Of a DNA stretch of 64,000 bases, positions 35,649-46,600 are shown one piece after another; position 1 is the stretch's first letter, and every line of letters begins with the position of its first letter. Both the position numbers and the translations under genes were made by a program. The notes beneath the pieces are model-generated. The model did not search any database. It saw only the letters and a program-made list of their open reading frames with translations, and was not told where the DNA came from. The stretch is from Yoonia ponticola (GTDB lineage Bacteria > Pseudomonadota > Alphaproteobacteria > Rhodobacterales > Rhodobacteraceae), in contig NZ_JACIJM010000001.1 in the NCBI RefSeq assembly GCF_014199395.1, positions 62,001 through 126,000 on the forward strand. The letters run 5' to 3'.

Positions 35649-36143
35649 TCACGACCTCTTTGTACGGGATTTTTTCGACGGCTTGGAACCGCCACTGTCG
35701 GATAGAAACGCAAGGCCGATAGCGCCCGCGAAAATAGAGATATCCGCGACGTTGAACGCATACGGATTGTCGATCCCGCAGCAGGACATGTTCAAGAAAT
35801 CCGCAACTGCCCCGTACATCACGCGGTCAACGATGTTCCCCATTGCGCCGCCAACCAGCAGGCCCGCCGCGATCATCATATTGCGCGTGCCGCCAGCTTT
35901 CCAAAGCCAGGCAATCACGCCAATGGAAATCGCCAAGGCAACGCCAATCAGCGCCCACCGCATGTCATATCCGGCACCAAGCCCGAAATTCACGCCTCTG
36001 TTCCACGCCATGCGGAATGTCAGGAACGGGGCCGCGACGTCGATATATCTGATCTGATCCAGCTTGAGCCAGTGCAGAACATAGTATTTTGACAGCTGAT
36101 CTATCAGGAAAATCCAGAAAGCTGTCCAAAAGAGTGGGCGCAT
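35649..36143 (-). CDS. lspA: Lipoprotein signal peptidase II
   Basis: LspA is the membrane aspartic protease that removes signal peptides from lipoproteins. The 164 residues have four hydrophobic helices. The two catalytic aspartates lie in GNIVDRVMYGAVADFLN and FNVADISIFAG, and an N-terminal FLIDQLSKYYV stretch supplies the other conserved asparagine/aspartate face. It sits in front of a lipoprotein gene that is itself its likely substrate. Confidence 0.96.
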   Translation of the reverse strand: MRPLFWTAFWIFLIDQLSKYYVLHWLKLDQIRYIDVAAPFLTFRMAWNRGVNFGLGAGYDMRWALIGVALAISIGVIAWLWKAGGTRNMMIAAGLLVGGAMGNIVDRVMYGAVADFLNMSCCGIDNPYAFNVADISIFAGAIGLAFLSDSGGSKPSKKSRTKRS

Positions 36144-36181
36144 CGTTGTGTCCTTAATGGGCGTTACTCGAAAAGTTGGAT

Positions 36182-36223
36182 GATCAATACCCAGCCCATG
36201 TTGGGTGTTACAGGGTATTGATC
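36182..36223. terminator. Perfect 11-bp inverted repeat with inner hairpin after purH
   Basis: Arms 36182-36192 and 36213-36223 are perfectly complementary and enclose a second small stem (36195-36198 with 36202-36205). It lies 33-74 bases past the purH stop in front of lspA and can fold as a cruciform-like structure. A T-rich run is present on the plus side but is only modest on the minus side. Confidence 0.5.
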
Positions 36224-36255
36224 GTGTTTTTCACCTAGTGCGTTTTGGTAACCGA

Positions 36256-37848
36256 TTAGTGCCGGAAGTGCCGTGTGCCTGTAAAGACCATGGCGATGCC
36301 AGCCTCGTCCGCGGCTTTGATGACTTCGTCGTCGCGCATAGAACCACCCGGCTGGATCACGCAGGTCGCCCCCGCAGCGGCGGCTTCCATCAGACCGTCA
36401 GCAAAGGGGAAGAATGCGTCGGACGCCACAGCAGACCCGATGGTCAGCGGTTGTGGCAGCCCCATCGCGTCTGCCATGCGTTCCGCTTTTTTCGCAGCGA
36501 TCAAAGCACTGTCGAGGCGGGACATTTGCCCAGCACCGACACCCACAGTCGCGCCGTCTTTGACGTAAACAATCGCGTTGGATTTGGTGTGCTTGGCAAC
36601 TTTCCATGCGAACAGCAGGTCTTTGAGTTGGTCGTCGGTTGGTTCAACCTTGGTCACGACTTTCAGGTCTTCGATACGCAGATCATCGGTATCTTTGTCC
36701 TGCACCAACATGCCGCCAGCAACCTGACGGTAGGCCAGCGATTGTTCCTGTGGATCAGGCAAACCGTCTGTGGTCAGCAAACGCAGGTTTTTCTTGGTCG
36801 CGAACACGGCTTTTGCCGCATCAGACGCGCCCGGTGCGATCACAACTTCGGTAAAGATTTCGACGATGGCTTTGGCAGTGTCTTCATCAAGCGGTTGGTT
36901 CAGCGCTACGATCCCGCCAAACGCAGAGGTACGGTCGCAATCGAACGCTTTGGTGTAAGCTTCAAGCAGCGTAGCCCCTTGGCCAACGCCGCATGGGTTC
37001 GCGTGTTTGATGATCGCCACGGCAGGGCCGTTCGCGGGATCAAATTCCGCCACCAATTCAAACGCCGCATCGGTGTCGTTGATGTTGTTGTAGGACAGCT
37101 CCTTGCCCTGATGCTGCTGGGCTGTTGCCACACCCGGACGGTTGGTGCCGTCGGTGTAGAACGCCGCCGACTGGTGGCTGTTTTCGCCGTAGCGCAAAGT
37201 CTGGGTGAACGTCCCTGTGAATGTGCGGCGGCGCGGCTCTTTGTTCCCAATCGCATTTGCCATCCAAGTGCTGACAGCGGTGTCATAGGCGGCCGTGCGG
37301 CCATAAGCGATCTGCGCTTGGCGTTGACGGAAGGCGTAGGTTGTCTGGCCGTCGTTGGCGTCCAATTCGGCACGCAAAGCAGCGTAGTCCTCAACGTCAG
37401 TCACAACCGTGACAAAAGCGTGGTTTTTGGCGGATGACCGGATCATCGCAGGGCCGCCGATATCGATGTTCTCGATGCAGGTGTCGTAATCCGCGCCTTT
37501 GGCAACGGCTTCTTCAAACGGATAGAGGTTCACAACCAGCAGGTCGATTGGACCGATGTTGTGCTCTTCCATCGCGGCGACGTGACCTTCCAGATCGCGG
37601 CGGGCCAACAGGCCGCCATGCACGACAGGATGCAACGTCTTCACGCGCCCGTCCATCATTTCAGGAAAGCCCGTGACGTCTGCCACGTCTTTCACGTCTA
37701 GGCCTGCATCGCGCAGCGCCTTGGCCGAACCGCCAGTCGAGAGCAATTCAACCCCACGTTTGGCAAGGTCGTGGCCCAATTCAATGAGCCCCGTTTTATC
37801 AGATACAGAAAGCAGTGCGCGGCGTAGTGGTGCGAGATCGGTCATCAT
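36256..37848 (-). CDS. purH: Bifunctional AICAR transformylase / IMP cyclohydrolase
   Basis: PurH makes the last two steps of IMP synthesis. The N-terminal MGS-like half (about 1-200) has [14 protein letters not shown], a [14 protein letters not shown] loop and [11 protein letters not shown]; the transformylase half has the KRTF-type area near 220 and ends TGTRHFRH, the exact family C-terminus. At 530 residues it is full length. Its ATG overlaps the stop of the upstream heparinase-like gene by four bases. Confidence 0.98.
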   Translation of the reverse strand: MMTDLAPLRRALLSVSDKTGLIELGHDLAKRGVELLSTGGSAKALRDAGLDVKDVADVTGFPEMMDGRVKTLHPVVHGGLLARRDLEGHVAAMEEHNIGPIDLLVVNLYPFEEAVAKGADYDTCIENIDIGGPAMIRSSAKNHAFVTVVTDVEDYAALRAELDANDGQTTYAFRQRQAQIAYGRTAAYDTAVSTWMANAIGNKEPRRRTFTGTFTQTLRYGENSHQSAAFYTDGTNRPGVATAQQHQGKELSYNNINDTDAAFELVAEFDPANGPAVAIIKHANPCGVGQGATLLEAYTKAFDCDRTSAFGGIVALNQPLDEDTAKAIVEIFTEVVIAPGASDAAKAVFATKKNLRLLTTDGLPDPQEQSLAYRQVAGGMLVQDKDTDDLRIEDLKVVTKVEPTDDQLKDLLFAWKVAKHTKSNAIVYVKDGATVGVGAGQMSRLDSALIAAKKAERMADAMGLPQPLTIGSAVASDAFFPFADGLMEAAAAGATCVIQPGGSMRDDEVIKAADEAGIAMVFTGTRHFRH

Positions 37849-39653
37849 TGTCCCCGTGATGTGTCATCGTAACCGCCCACCGGCTCGTTTGGGGTCAGAT
37901 CACGCACCGCATCGGGCGTGTCTTGTGCTTTGGCCAACGACCAGCGGACGCGCGTCGCATATGTCATTGCGGCGCTGGTTAAAACCACCTGTTGCGCGCT
38001 ACGGGGCTTTAATCTGCCATTTTCCAAATAAACTGACGGCTCAAGGCTTAATGTGGCCTGCCCGTCGTGTCGAAAGATCCAAACTTCGCCGGATTTCAGC
38101 ACCATCGACACGGCACCGCCGCTCAGATCGACGGTTGCATCAACATCAGGGTGCAGATGGAATCGGATCGTAAACGGCACACCGGGGCTGCTGCGTGATA
38201 GCTGGCCGTCAAAGCGGGCTTCGTCGTTAGTGCCAAGCGTCGTCAGCAAGTCTTCACCCACCAAACCACGTCCATCAATCGCAATATCGATGGTCCGCGC
38301 ATGGGTCAGCCCATGTGTCTGGCGGTAGCCGTCGTGGGACAATTCCAGCCGCTTGCCATCATCTAGGTTCGAGAATTCACATTGCACACGTTGCGGCACG
38401 TCCAGCAGCAGTTCCGCCGAATGACTACCTCTGACGGGGGGGGCAAGGCGCGACGACGAATATCCATTGATCCACAGCGTCGAATGCGACGGCGTAGCGC
38501 GACCGGCACGACGCCAGTCTTCGCCAAAGCTGCGGCCTGATCCGCAACTGACGATAATCGGACGCCGCCCCGATGTGACCTCGAACGCAAGCGTGCTGGC
38601 ATGAGCATCGCCGGACGCTGGGCCAACAGGCGGGGTCGCGGCGTCGATAATCATCGACGTGCGACCAGCCGTGACGCGGGCAAATCCCATGTGCAGGTCT
38701 TTGGGTTCAATCGGCGTGACGCGGACATGCGAGTCTGCCAGCGCGTGATCCAACCGCCCGTCGATCCCACGGCCACCACCATGAAACCGCGCAAGGCTAC
38801 CATCTGCATGACGCAAGGCGCGCAGGGTCGGGGCCATGCGTTCTTGGGCTTCGATGAATTGGCGAGGCGGCGTTTGCCCTGCAAGCGTTAACGCTTGGGT
38901 CGCCCATGTAATCAACGTGAAAACCTCTAGCAAATCTTCGGGGTTCCGCGTGGCGATCCCACCCATACTATCGATCTGCGTGGCGCAATCACTGGCCAGC
39001 GCCTTGACCGCAGGCGGGGCGAATTGCTCCATGCCTTCAAGGGCAAGCCCTGCGTAGATGATTCCCGTCAGCGCCTCAAAACGCGACAAACCGGGTTCCG
39101 TCGTGCGCCAGCGTTTGGCAAGAAACAGTGTCTGCTGGCCAAGCGAGCGGAAATAGATGTCCGACGCCGCCTTATCCTGACCGCGCAGCAAAAACAGGCC
39201 GTGGTTGATCCAACGGATCAAACGACGCCCCGTCAGATCGGGCGTCCAGCCAGGCCCAACGCCCGTGCCATAACGCGCGATCCAATCTGCGACCCACGCT
39301 TGCGCCCGTTCGCGCGCGCGCATGTCGCCAACGGCGGCCAGATCATCAAGCCACGCAAAACCTTGAATTTCTTCGGCAATACGGGGATTGTCGATGCCAA
39401 TGTCCCAAATCAACGCATTCGGGGCTTGGACAAAAGCCCCCGCGAACAGGAAATTCCCGCTGATCAACTGCCGTCCTCTGGCAAAGTGACCTATCGTTTT
39501 TGGTTCCGGCTGCGACACAAACCCAGTCGCAGGTCGTGCGCGTGCAGACCGCCGCGCATGGAAGCGATGCATAAAATCGGTGCGTCGGGCACGCCATGTT
39601 TGTGCCTGTTCCACTGCGGGCTGCCTGTTTGGTTTTATTGTTATTTGGACCAT
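37845..39653 (-). CDS. Heparinase II/III-like protein
   Basis: From ATG 39653 the protein has 602 residues: an N-terminal alpha-toroid (about 60-330) with [16 protein letters not shown] and a C-terminal beta-sandwich with the [18 protein letters not shown] and THGLTHART stretches. This family is widespread in alphaproteobacteria beside rsmB, purH and lspA and is thought to act on cell-wall or surface polysaccharides, without proven substrate. No signal peptide is evident. An uninterrupted C8 tract lies in the coding strand at 38436-38443. It overlaps purH by four bases. Confidence 0.85.
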   Translation of the reverse strand: MVQITIKPNRQPAVEQAQTWRARRTDFMHRFHARRSARARPATGFVSQPEPKTIGHFARGRQLISGNFLFAGAFVQAPNALIWDIGIDNPRIAEEIQGFAWLDDLAAVGDMRARERAQAWVADWIARYGTGVGPGWTPDLTGRRLIRWINHGLFLLRGQDKAASDIYFRSLGQQTLFLAKRWRTTEPGLSRFEALTGIIYAGLALEGMEQFAPPAVKALASDCATQIDSMGGIATRNPEDLLEVFTLITWATQALTLAGQTPPRQFIEAQERMAPTLRALRHADGSLARFHGGGRGIDGRLDHALADSHVRVTPIEPKDLHMGFARVTAGRTSMIIDAATPPVGPASGDAHASTLAFEVTSGRRPIIVSCGSGRSFGEDWRRAGRATPSHSTLWINGYSSSRLAPPVRGSHSAELLLDVPQRVQCEFSNLDDGKRLELSHDGYRQTHGLTHARTIDIAIDGRGLVGEDLLTTLGTNDEARFDGQLSRSSPGVPFTIRFHLHPDVDATVDLSGGAVSMVLKSGEVWIFRHDGQATLSLEPSVYLENGRLKPRSAQQVVLTSAAMTYATRVRWSLAKAQDTPDAVRDLTPNEPVGGYDDTSRGQ

Positions 39654-39743
39654 AGCCAGCCGGTGTAACTGAGTCACGTGATCTTCGTGGCTGGTCCGAT
39701 GTTTTGGGTAAATCCGATTTGAAATTTGGGTATTAAAATGGGT

Positions 39744-39765
39744 CACGTGCCGAAAATGGCACGTG
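39744..39765 (-). terminator. Hairpin after the 51-residue lipoprotein gene
   Basis: An 8-bp perfect stem (39744-39751 with 39758-39765) with a 6-base loop is followed on the minus strand by a short T-rich stretch, 39 bases past the lipoprotein stop. The stem contains the palindrome CACGTG on each side. Confidence 0.5.
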
Positions 39766-39803
39766 GTAATCGATTGGCTTAAATGTACCGTTAAAAACGT
39801 AGA

Positions 39804-39959
39804 CTAGCGGGTTGGACCCGTTGGAATCGCGTAATTCGCGGCAGAAAAGCGCAACAAATCATTATCAGCCCGACCAGCCACATAGCTGTCAGGTGTTGCA
39901 GCGCAAGCGCTCAGCAAACTTGCCGAGACTAACGCCAGCATGGTTAGCAAGCGTGACAT
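39804..39959 (-). CDS. 51-residue lipoprotein
   Basis: ATG 39959 is preceded by AGGAG at good spacing. The peptide has a signal and lipobox LSAC (Cys19) and a mature part of about 33 residues ending IPTGPTR. It matches no family I know. Tiny lipoproteins of this kind are frequent in Rhodobacterales and are often missed in annotation. It stands between the heparinase-like gene and the divergent dehydrogenase, whose upstream 237-base gap otherwise shows nothing I can name. Confidence 0.65.
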   Translation of the reverse strand: MSRLLTMLALVSASLLSACAATPDSYVAGRADNDLLRFSAANYAIPTGPTR

Positions 39960-40196
39960 AAAACTACTCCTCATATTCCACATCTTACGTGTGGTGAATC
40001 CAACATAGGCATTTCTACGGCATTTGTTGAGCCTCCAAATGTAAGCAAATGCGCCAAGTGTCATTTCTGCATAGCGCCCAAAAGTTAAGAATTAGTCGCC
40101 GCTGTCGGTTTTGCACCTTTCAAGGTCGGAAGGTTCTAACGTCCGCCCGTCGATTGCGACACAGTGGCTCAAAGAGCATCCTGTGGAGTCGCGTGC

Positions 40197-42692
40197 ATGA
40201 AAACTACTGTCAAAGCCTTGGTCGTCGGGGGCGGTGCTGTCGGCACGTCGATTGCGTATCATTTGGCCAAAGCGGGCTGGGATGACGTGATGCTGCTCGA
40301 GCGCGACGAATTGACGTCAGGATCAACATGGCACGCCGCAGGCTTGCTGCCGTTGTTCAACATGTCTTACGCGACAACGCACATCCACAAATACTCGGTT
40401 GATTTCTATAAGCAGCTTGAGGCAGAGACAGGCTTGAACGCTGGTTTTGCTGTCGTCGGCAACCTTCGCATGGCCCAAACGCAGGAACGCATGGACGAAT
40501 ATATGCTCTATGCGGCGACGGCTGAAACCTGCGACGTGCCGTATGAATGGATGACGCCCGATCAGATCAAAGCGAAATGGCCGCTGATCAAAACCGACGA
40601 CCTCAAGGGCGCACTTTACCACAACACCGACGGCTACATTAACCCCGCCGACGTGACCCAAGCGATGGCCAAGGGCGCTCGCCAGCGCGGTGTCGTAATT
40701 GAACGCAAATGGCAGGCTGACGCGTTTGAATGGAACGGGACGGCTTGGGATGTGACCTGCACCAAAATGGTCGAAAAGGGCGGCAATCTGATCCCATCCG
40801 ACGAGCAAATTGTTATCACGGCAGAACATGTCGTCACTGCCTCGGGCAACCACGCGCAGACAACTGCCAAAAAGCTGGGCATCAAAATTCCCGCGATTCC
40901 CGTTGAGCATCAGTTCATCGTGATGGACCAAGACCCCGATCTGGTGAAATTCCGCGCCGAAGGCCACGTCGAACATCCCGTGATCCGTGACGCTGACGCG
41001 CAATCCTATGTGCGCGAAGAACGCGGCGGTTGGATCTTGGGCGTCTACGAGAAAAACGCGCCTGCCGTGTTTGAATACGGCGTGCCGGATGCGTTCCGCG
41101 CCGACCTGTTCCCACTCGATCTGGAACGGATTGAAGACCAATATATGGCGATGATCCACCGCATTCCGTCCTGCGAGGAAAGCGGGCTGAAAGACGATTT
41201 CAACGGCCCGATTTGCTACACGCCTGACGGCAACCCGCTGGTTGGTCCTGCGCCCGGTTTGAGGAATATGTGGCTGGCCGAAGGGTTTTCTTTCGGCATC
41301 ACAGCGGCGGGCGGCACGGGCTATTACCTTGCGCAAATGATGGTGAACGGCGAGGCCGAGATCGACATGGCGTCGCTTGATCCCAAACGCTACGGCGACT
41401 GGATGACGACCGAATTTGCGGCCCGCAAAAACGAAGAATGTTACGACCACGTCTACATCCTGCACCACCCGGACGAGGAACGGCCCGCGTGCCGCCCGCT
41501 GCGCACCTCGCCCGCCTATGACCGCCAAGCGAAACGCGGCGCGCAATTCGGGTTTGTGAACGGCTGGGAACGCCCGAACTACTATGCGCCAGCAGGGTTC
41601 AACGACCACGACGCACGATCCTTCCGGCGCGGCGGCTGGTGGCAATACGCGGTCGAAGAGGCCAAAGCGATCCGCGAAGGTGTCGGTCTCGTGGATGCAA
41701 CCGCCTTTACCAAACACAAGATTTCGGGGGCAGGGGCGACGGCATTCCTCGACTGGTTCACTTGCAATAAACTGCCCAAAATCGGGCGGATCAACCTGAC
41801 CTATGCGCTCACATCGCACGGCACCACGCGGACGGAATATACCATCGTGCGCCTGTCTGAGGATGAGTATTATCTCGTGTCCGCAGGAGCGTGGCATGCC
41901 TACGACCAAGATTACCTGACCAAAGCTATCGCCGACAAAGAACCGGAATTCGGGCGGATCAACCTTGAAGATGTCACCACGAAATACGGCGTCTTTGCCA
42001 TCGCTGGCCCGAAATCGCGCGATGTGCTGGCAGAGGTGATCAAAGACGCGGACCCCGAAACAGCCCTGTCCAACAAGCGGTTCCCGTGGTTGTCCGCCAA
42101 ACAAATCGAACTGGGCATGTGTCCAGTGAACGCGATCCGTGTGGCCTATACGGGCGAACTAGGCTGGGAATTGCACCACCCGATGGAGATGCAGAACTAC
42201 CTGTTCGATCTGCTCGAAAAGGCGGGCGAAAAGCACGGCATGAAACTCGTCGGTGCGCGGGCGCAAAACTGGCTGCGTCAGGAAAAATCATACCGCGCGT
42301 TTGGCAATGAATTGGGCCGCGACGCGACCCCTGCCGAAGCAGACCTGCCGCGCTTTATCGACCTAAGCAAAGACTTCTACGGCAAAGACGCGATGGTCGA
42401 AAAAGGCATCCGGTCCAAATGCGTGACCCTACTCATCGACGGCCCTGATGACGCTGACCCTTGGGGCCGAGAGGCACTTTATACCCCAGACGGCACCCGC
42501 GTCGGTCGCCTGACATCCGGCGGTTATTCCGTCGCTTTCGAGAAATCCATCGGCCTAGGCTATGTGCGACCGGAGCAAGCTGTCGTCGGCACGAAACTCA
42601 AAGTCCGGATGTTCGACGCGCTTTGGGATGCGGAAATCGTCGAAGACAGCCCCTATGATCCTAAAAACGCAAATATCAGGATCGACGGGTAA
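40197..42692 (+). CDS. Dimethylglycine/sarcosine dehydrogenase-type FAD + GcvT protein
   Basis: Start ATG 40197 has GGAG about nine bases ahead and gives 831 residues. An N-terminal FAD-binding fold (VVGGGAVGTSIAYHLAKAG at 8-26) is followed by STWHAAGLLP, where the histidine covalently holds FAD in dimethylglycine dehydrogenases. The second half (about 480-831) is a GcvT-like folate-binding domain ending in the barrel typical of aminomethyltransferases. Such enzymes demethylate betaine-derived N-methyl glycines and pass C1 units to tetrahydrofolate. The exact methylated substrate is not shown. A family I repeat and a 10-bp hairpin follow the stop. Confidence 0.87.
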   Translation: MKTTVKALVVGGGAVGTSIAYHLAKAGWDDVMLLERDELTSGSTWHAAGLLPLFNMSYATTHIHKYSVDFYKQLEAETGLNAGFAVVGNLRMAQTQERMDEYMLYAATAETCDVPYEWMTPDQIKAKWPLIKTDDLKGALYHNTDGYINPADVTQAMAKGARQRGVVIERKWQADAFEWNGTAWDVTCTKMVEKGGNLIPSDEQIVITAEHVVTASGNHAQTTAKKLGIKIPAIPVEHQFIVMDQDPDLVKFRAEGHVEHPVIRDADAQSYVREERGGWILGVYEKNAPAVFEYGVPDAFRADLFPLDLERIEDQYMAMIHRIPSCEESGLKDDFNGPICYTPDGNPLVGPAPGLRNMWLAEGFSFGITAAGGTGYYLAQMMVNGEAEIDMASLDPKRYGDWMTTEFAARKNEECYDHVYILHHPDEERPACRPLRTSPAYDRQAKRGAQFGFVNGWERPNYYAPAGFNDHDARSFRRGGWWQYAVEEAKAIREGVGLVDATAFTKHKISGAGATAFLDWFTCNKLPKIGRINLTYALTSHGTTRTEYTIVRLSEDEYYLVSAGAWHAYDQDYLTKAIADKEPEFGRINLEDVTTKYGVFAIAGPKSRDVLAEVIKDADPETALSNKRFPWLSAKQIELGMCPVNAIRVAYTGELGWELHHPMEMQNYLFDLLEKAGEKHGMKLVGARAQNWLRQEKSYRAFGNELGRDATPAEADLPRFIDLSKDFYGKDAMVEKGIRSKCVTLLIDGPDDADPWGREALYTPDGTRVGRLTSGGYSVAFEKSIGLGYVRPEQAVVGTKLKVRMFDALWDAEIVEDSPYDPKNANIRIDG

Positions 42693-42710
42693 TCGGTCGC
42701 CGCGCCACCG

Positions 42711-42790
42711 CTTCTTTGACTACTTCAAAATCCCCGCCGGAGGCTCCCGTAGGTGCGACAAACACACGTTTTGTGGGCGGGCACCTACGG
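42711..42790 (+). repeat. 3'-end repeat family I, copy 2, with long hairpin
   Basis: The element starts CTTCTTTGACTACTTC 18 bases after the dehydrogenase stop; 36 of its first 37 bases equal the rsmB copy. A perfect 10-bp stem (42747-42756 with 42781-42790) follows, with an inner ACAAA/TTTGT stem. Confidence 0.75.
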
Positions 42791-42797
42791 CGCGGCT

Positions 42798-43553
42798 TTA
42801 GCGTTCTTTGAAATCAATCGCTTTGACTTCGCCGTCGTGCAGCAGAATTTCGACCCACCTCGGGTTCGCGCCAAACGTCTCGTAGGCGGTCACGAACGTG
42901 GTGTTTGTAGCCATCCGGTCTAGTTTTGCGCCGCAAGGCTTCCCGTGGCTGACACGGCAGAATGACGCTTTGATCGCCTCGTAGGCATTGTCAGTGCCGC
43001 TGTAGGGGACGTTTTGGTTGGTCGGCAAATAGCGCACAACTTCGTGTGTGCCGACGTCGCCTGTCAGGCTCAATGCCGCTGTAAATTGTCTCGCGCAGCC
43101 GTCGTCAAATCCGGTGATGAAATGCGGTCGCATTGCCGTGGCATTCGGGATTGTGTCGTAGATTTTGTAGCCGCTGACGTTGGCAACTTCGGTGCCCATG
43201 CTGCCGCTTGGCACATCGCAGACCGTGGCGATTTCGCCGTAAGCGACGCTTTCGCCGTAAGGGATCACGCGGGCGTCGGGGCCTGTGCGGACCACTGTTT
43301 GCGCTGTCGTATTCCCACCCAGCAATCCGCCGCTGCCGAACAATCCACCCAGCAATCCGCCTTCGGGGGCCGCGGGTGCCGCTGCGAGCGCAAGTGCTGC
43401 GGCCACGGCGTCGTCTTGCGTGGCACCTTCGGGCAATGTGACTTCACTCAAGCGGTCTAAATCTGACAGGGTATTGGGCGCTGTGGTTTGGGTTCCGGTA
43501 CAAGCAGCCAACATTACACAGGTGCCAATGATCGCCGTAAATTGCCAGTTCAT
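42798..43553 (-). CDS. Lipoprotein of unknown function
   Basis: From ATG 43553 (AGGGGAA upstream; TTG 43559 possible) the 251-residue product has a lipobox LAAC, an alanine/glycine-rich linker (about 55-85, including GGLLGGLFGSGGLLGG), and a C-terminal domain with four cysteines (CDVPSGS, DDGCARQ, SFCRVSHGKPCG) and a YETFGANPRWVEILLHDG ending. It appears to be a conserved Rhodobacterales lipoprotein; no biochemical role is known to me. It converges on the demethylating dehydrogenase gene. Confidence 0.7.
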   Translation of the reverse strand: MNWQFTAIIGTCVMLAACTGTQTTAPNTLSDLDRLSEVTLPEGATQDDAVAAALALAAAPAAPEGGLLGGLFGSGGLLGGNTTAQTVVRTGPDARVIPYGESVAYGEIATVCDVPSGSMGTEVANVSGYKIYDTIPNATAMRPHFITGFDDGCARQFTAALSLTGDVGTHEVVRYLPTNQNVPYSGTDNAYEAIKASFCRVSHGKPCGAKLDRMATNTTFVTAYETFGANPRWVEILLHDGEVKAIDFKER

Positions 43554-43644
43554 GCCCAAATTCCCCTACTGTCCCGACGCTGTGTTTAGGACAGAACGCG
43601 TGTCTGTGTCCATGTGGCCCTTTGTCTAAGGCGAAAAGGTGCCG

Positions 43645-46600
43645 CTAGACTTCTTCGACTTCGATAACCCCGTTTAGCGACCGCAATGCGCCCTTAATTT
43701 GTGGGTTCACGGGGTAATGTTGGCCAAGATCGATCTCGACTTCACCTGGTAAGTCCGCGCTCATCAGGCAGAAATAAACCGGACCGCGTCCGCCTTTTAT
43801 CCCGTCGCGCGATGCGTTTTCCAAGATCGTGGCGACCGATGAAATCGCGTCAGGCGCGTCCAAGAATACGCGCAAACCGCTGCTACCCGCGTCCGCCACA
43901 GCACTATCAATCGGGGCGACCGAGCGCCCGAGCAATTTCAACTGGTCGGATTCCATCGTTGCCTCGGCTTGGATCACGACCTGCGATCCAGTCTCAAGGT
44001 GTTCGCGGGCTAATTCCAAGGTATCCGAGAAAATCGTGATCTCGTATTGTCCTGTTGGATCAGACAGTTGCGCAAAGGCAAAGCGGTTGCCACGAGCCGA
44101 TTTGCGTTCCTGCCGTCCTGACACAGTACCTGCCATTTTGACGATACAGGCGCCGCGTTCTGCCTTTGCTGTGACCTCGTCCAGCGTCAAAACGCCTTTG
44201 CGTTTGAGGGCGGCCATGTAGTCATCCAGCGGGTGGCCGGACAGGTAGAACCCGATGGCTTTGAATTCTTCGGCCAAGCGTTCGGCAGGCAACCAATCGT
44301 CACCACCAGCAAGGCGCGGTTCGGGCAGATCGTCGCCCGCTTCGCCAAACAGCGAGACTTGGTTCGACGATTTTTGCTCATGGATCGCGGCGGAATAGGC
44401 GACCAGCGGATCAAGTGACCGGAACACACGCTGGCGGTTTCCATCAAGCACATCAAAGGCACCAGCACGCGCGAGCATCTCTAGCGGACGCTTCCCAACC
44501 CGTTTCAGGTCAACGCGCCGCGCAACGTCAAACAGGTTCACAAATTCGCGCCCGTCGCGGCCTTCGACGATCAGTTTCATCGCCTCGACACCGACGTTCT
44601 TCAACGCACCCAGCCCGTACACCAGTTTTTGGTCGCGCACGTCGAACGTCGCTTCAGACCTGTTCACACAAGGCGGGATATAGTCGATCTTGAGGCCCTT
44701 TTTGACCTCTTGAAAATACACCGCCAGTTTGTCTGTCAGGTGAATATCGCAGTTCATCACGCCTGCCATGAATTCGACAGGGTGGTTCGCTTTTAACCAT
44801 GCGGTTTGATAGCTAACCACCGCATAGGCCGCCGCGTGTGATTTGTTAAAGCCGTAGTTGGCGAACTTTTCGAGAAGGTCGAAAACCTCTGACGCCTTTT
44901 TCTTATCGACGCCGTTCTCCATCGCGCCTTTTTCGAATTTCGGGCGTTCCTTGGCCATTTCTTCGGCGATTTTCTTACCCATCGCACGGCGCAAAAGGTC
45001 AGCGCCACCGAGGCTATAACCCGCCATGACCTGCGCAATCTGCATAACCTGTTCTTGGTAAACGATGATGCCTTGGGTTTCGGCCAGCAGGTAGTCGATG
45101 GATTCGTGAACGGATTCGATTTCCTTCAGGCCATTCTTGACCTCGCAATAGGTCGGAATGTTCTCCATCGGACCGGGACGATACAGCGCCACAAGCGCCA
45201 CGATATCTTCGATACAGTTCGGCTTCATGCGCTTGAGCGCGTCCATCATGCCGCTGGATTCCACCTGAAACACGGCGACGGTTTTGGCGGATGAATACAG
45301 CTTGTAGGATTTTTCGTCGTCCAGCGGGATGGTCCCGATGTCGTTGGACAGCCCTTCTGGCGGCTGGAATAATTCGTCACCAGCGGCATTCACATGCAGC
45401 GGACGGCCCGATTTCACGACAAGGTTCACGGCATTCTGAATGACGGTTAGGGTTTTCAGGCCTAAGAAGTCGAACTTGACCAGCCCCGCTTGTTCCACCC
45501 ATTTCATGTTGAACTGCGTCGCGGGCATGTCAGAGCGCGGATCTTGGTACAGCGGCACCAATTCATCCAGCGGACGGTCGCCAATCACAACACCCGCCGC
45601 GTGGGTTGATGCGTTCCGCAAAAGCCCCTCGACCTGCTGTGCATATGTTAACAGACGGTCGACGACCTCTTCGTTTTTGGCTTCTTCGCGCAGGCGTGGC
45701 TCGTCCGCCAGCGCCTTTTCAATCGACACAGGTTTGACGCCCTCGACGGGGATCATTTTCGACAGGCGGTCCACTTGGCCATAAGGCATTTGCAGCACGC
45801 GACCGACATCACGCACGGCGGCTTTAGAAAGTAGCGCACCGAATGTGATGATCTGTCCGACTTTATCGCGCCCGTATTTGTCTTGCACAAAGCGGATAAC
45901 TTCTTCGCGGCGGTCCATGCAAAAGTCGATATCGAAATCGGGCATGGACACACGTTCGGGGTTCAAGAACCGCTCGAACAGAAGCGAATAGCGTAGCGGA
46001 TCAAGGTCGGTAATCAGTAGCGCATAGGCCACCAGCGACCCCGCACCGGACCCACGGCCTGGACCGACGGGAATACCCTGATCCTTGGCCCATTTGATAA
46101 AGTCGGCAACGATCAAAAAGTATCCGGGAAATCCCATGCCCTCGATGATGCCCAGCTCGAATTCCAGCCGGTCTTCGTATTCTTTGATCTCTGCTGCGTG
46201 TGGGATCACGGCGAGCCGCGCTTTCAGCCCTTCTTCGGCCTGACGGCGCAATTCCGCGACCTCGTCGTCCGCGAATTTCGGCAGGATCGGGTCGCGTTTG
46301 TAGGTTTTGAACGCACAACGCTTTGCGATCTCGACTGTGTTTTCAACCGCTTCTGGCAAGTCGGCGAACAAGGTCACCATTTCCTGCGGTGTTTTCATAT
46401 AGTGTTGCGGCGTCAGCCTGCGACGCGGTTCTTGTTGGTCAACATATGCGCCTTCGGAAATACAGATCAGCGCGTCATGCGCTTCGTATAAACCGGTTTT
46501 GGGGAAATACACATCGTTGGTCGCAACCAGCGGAATGCCCTTGGCATAGGCCATTTCGACATGACCGCGTTCCGACAGTTTCTCGGCTTCGGTCACGCCG

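Noticed and set aside
36205-37437. A 410-codon open frame on the plus strand
   Set aside because: Antisense to purH throughout, with no recognisable domain.
40323-42104. A 593-codon open frame on the minus strand
   Set aside because: It lies wholly antisense to the dehydrogenase gene, has no family match and no ribosome site. It is an effect of GC-biased codons in the real gene.
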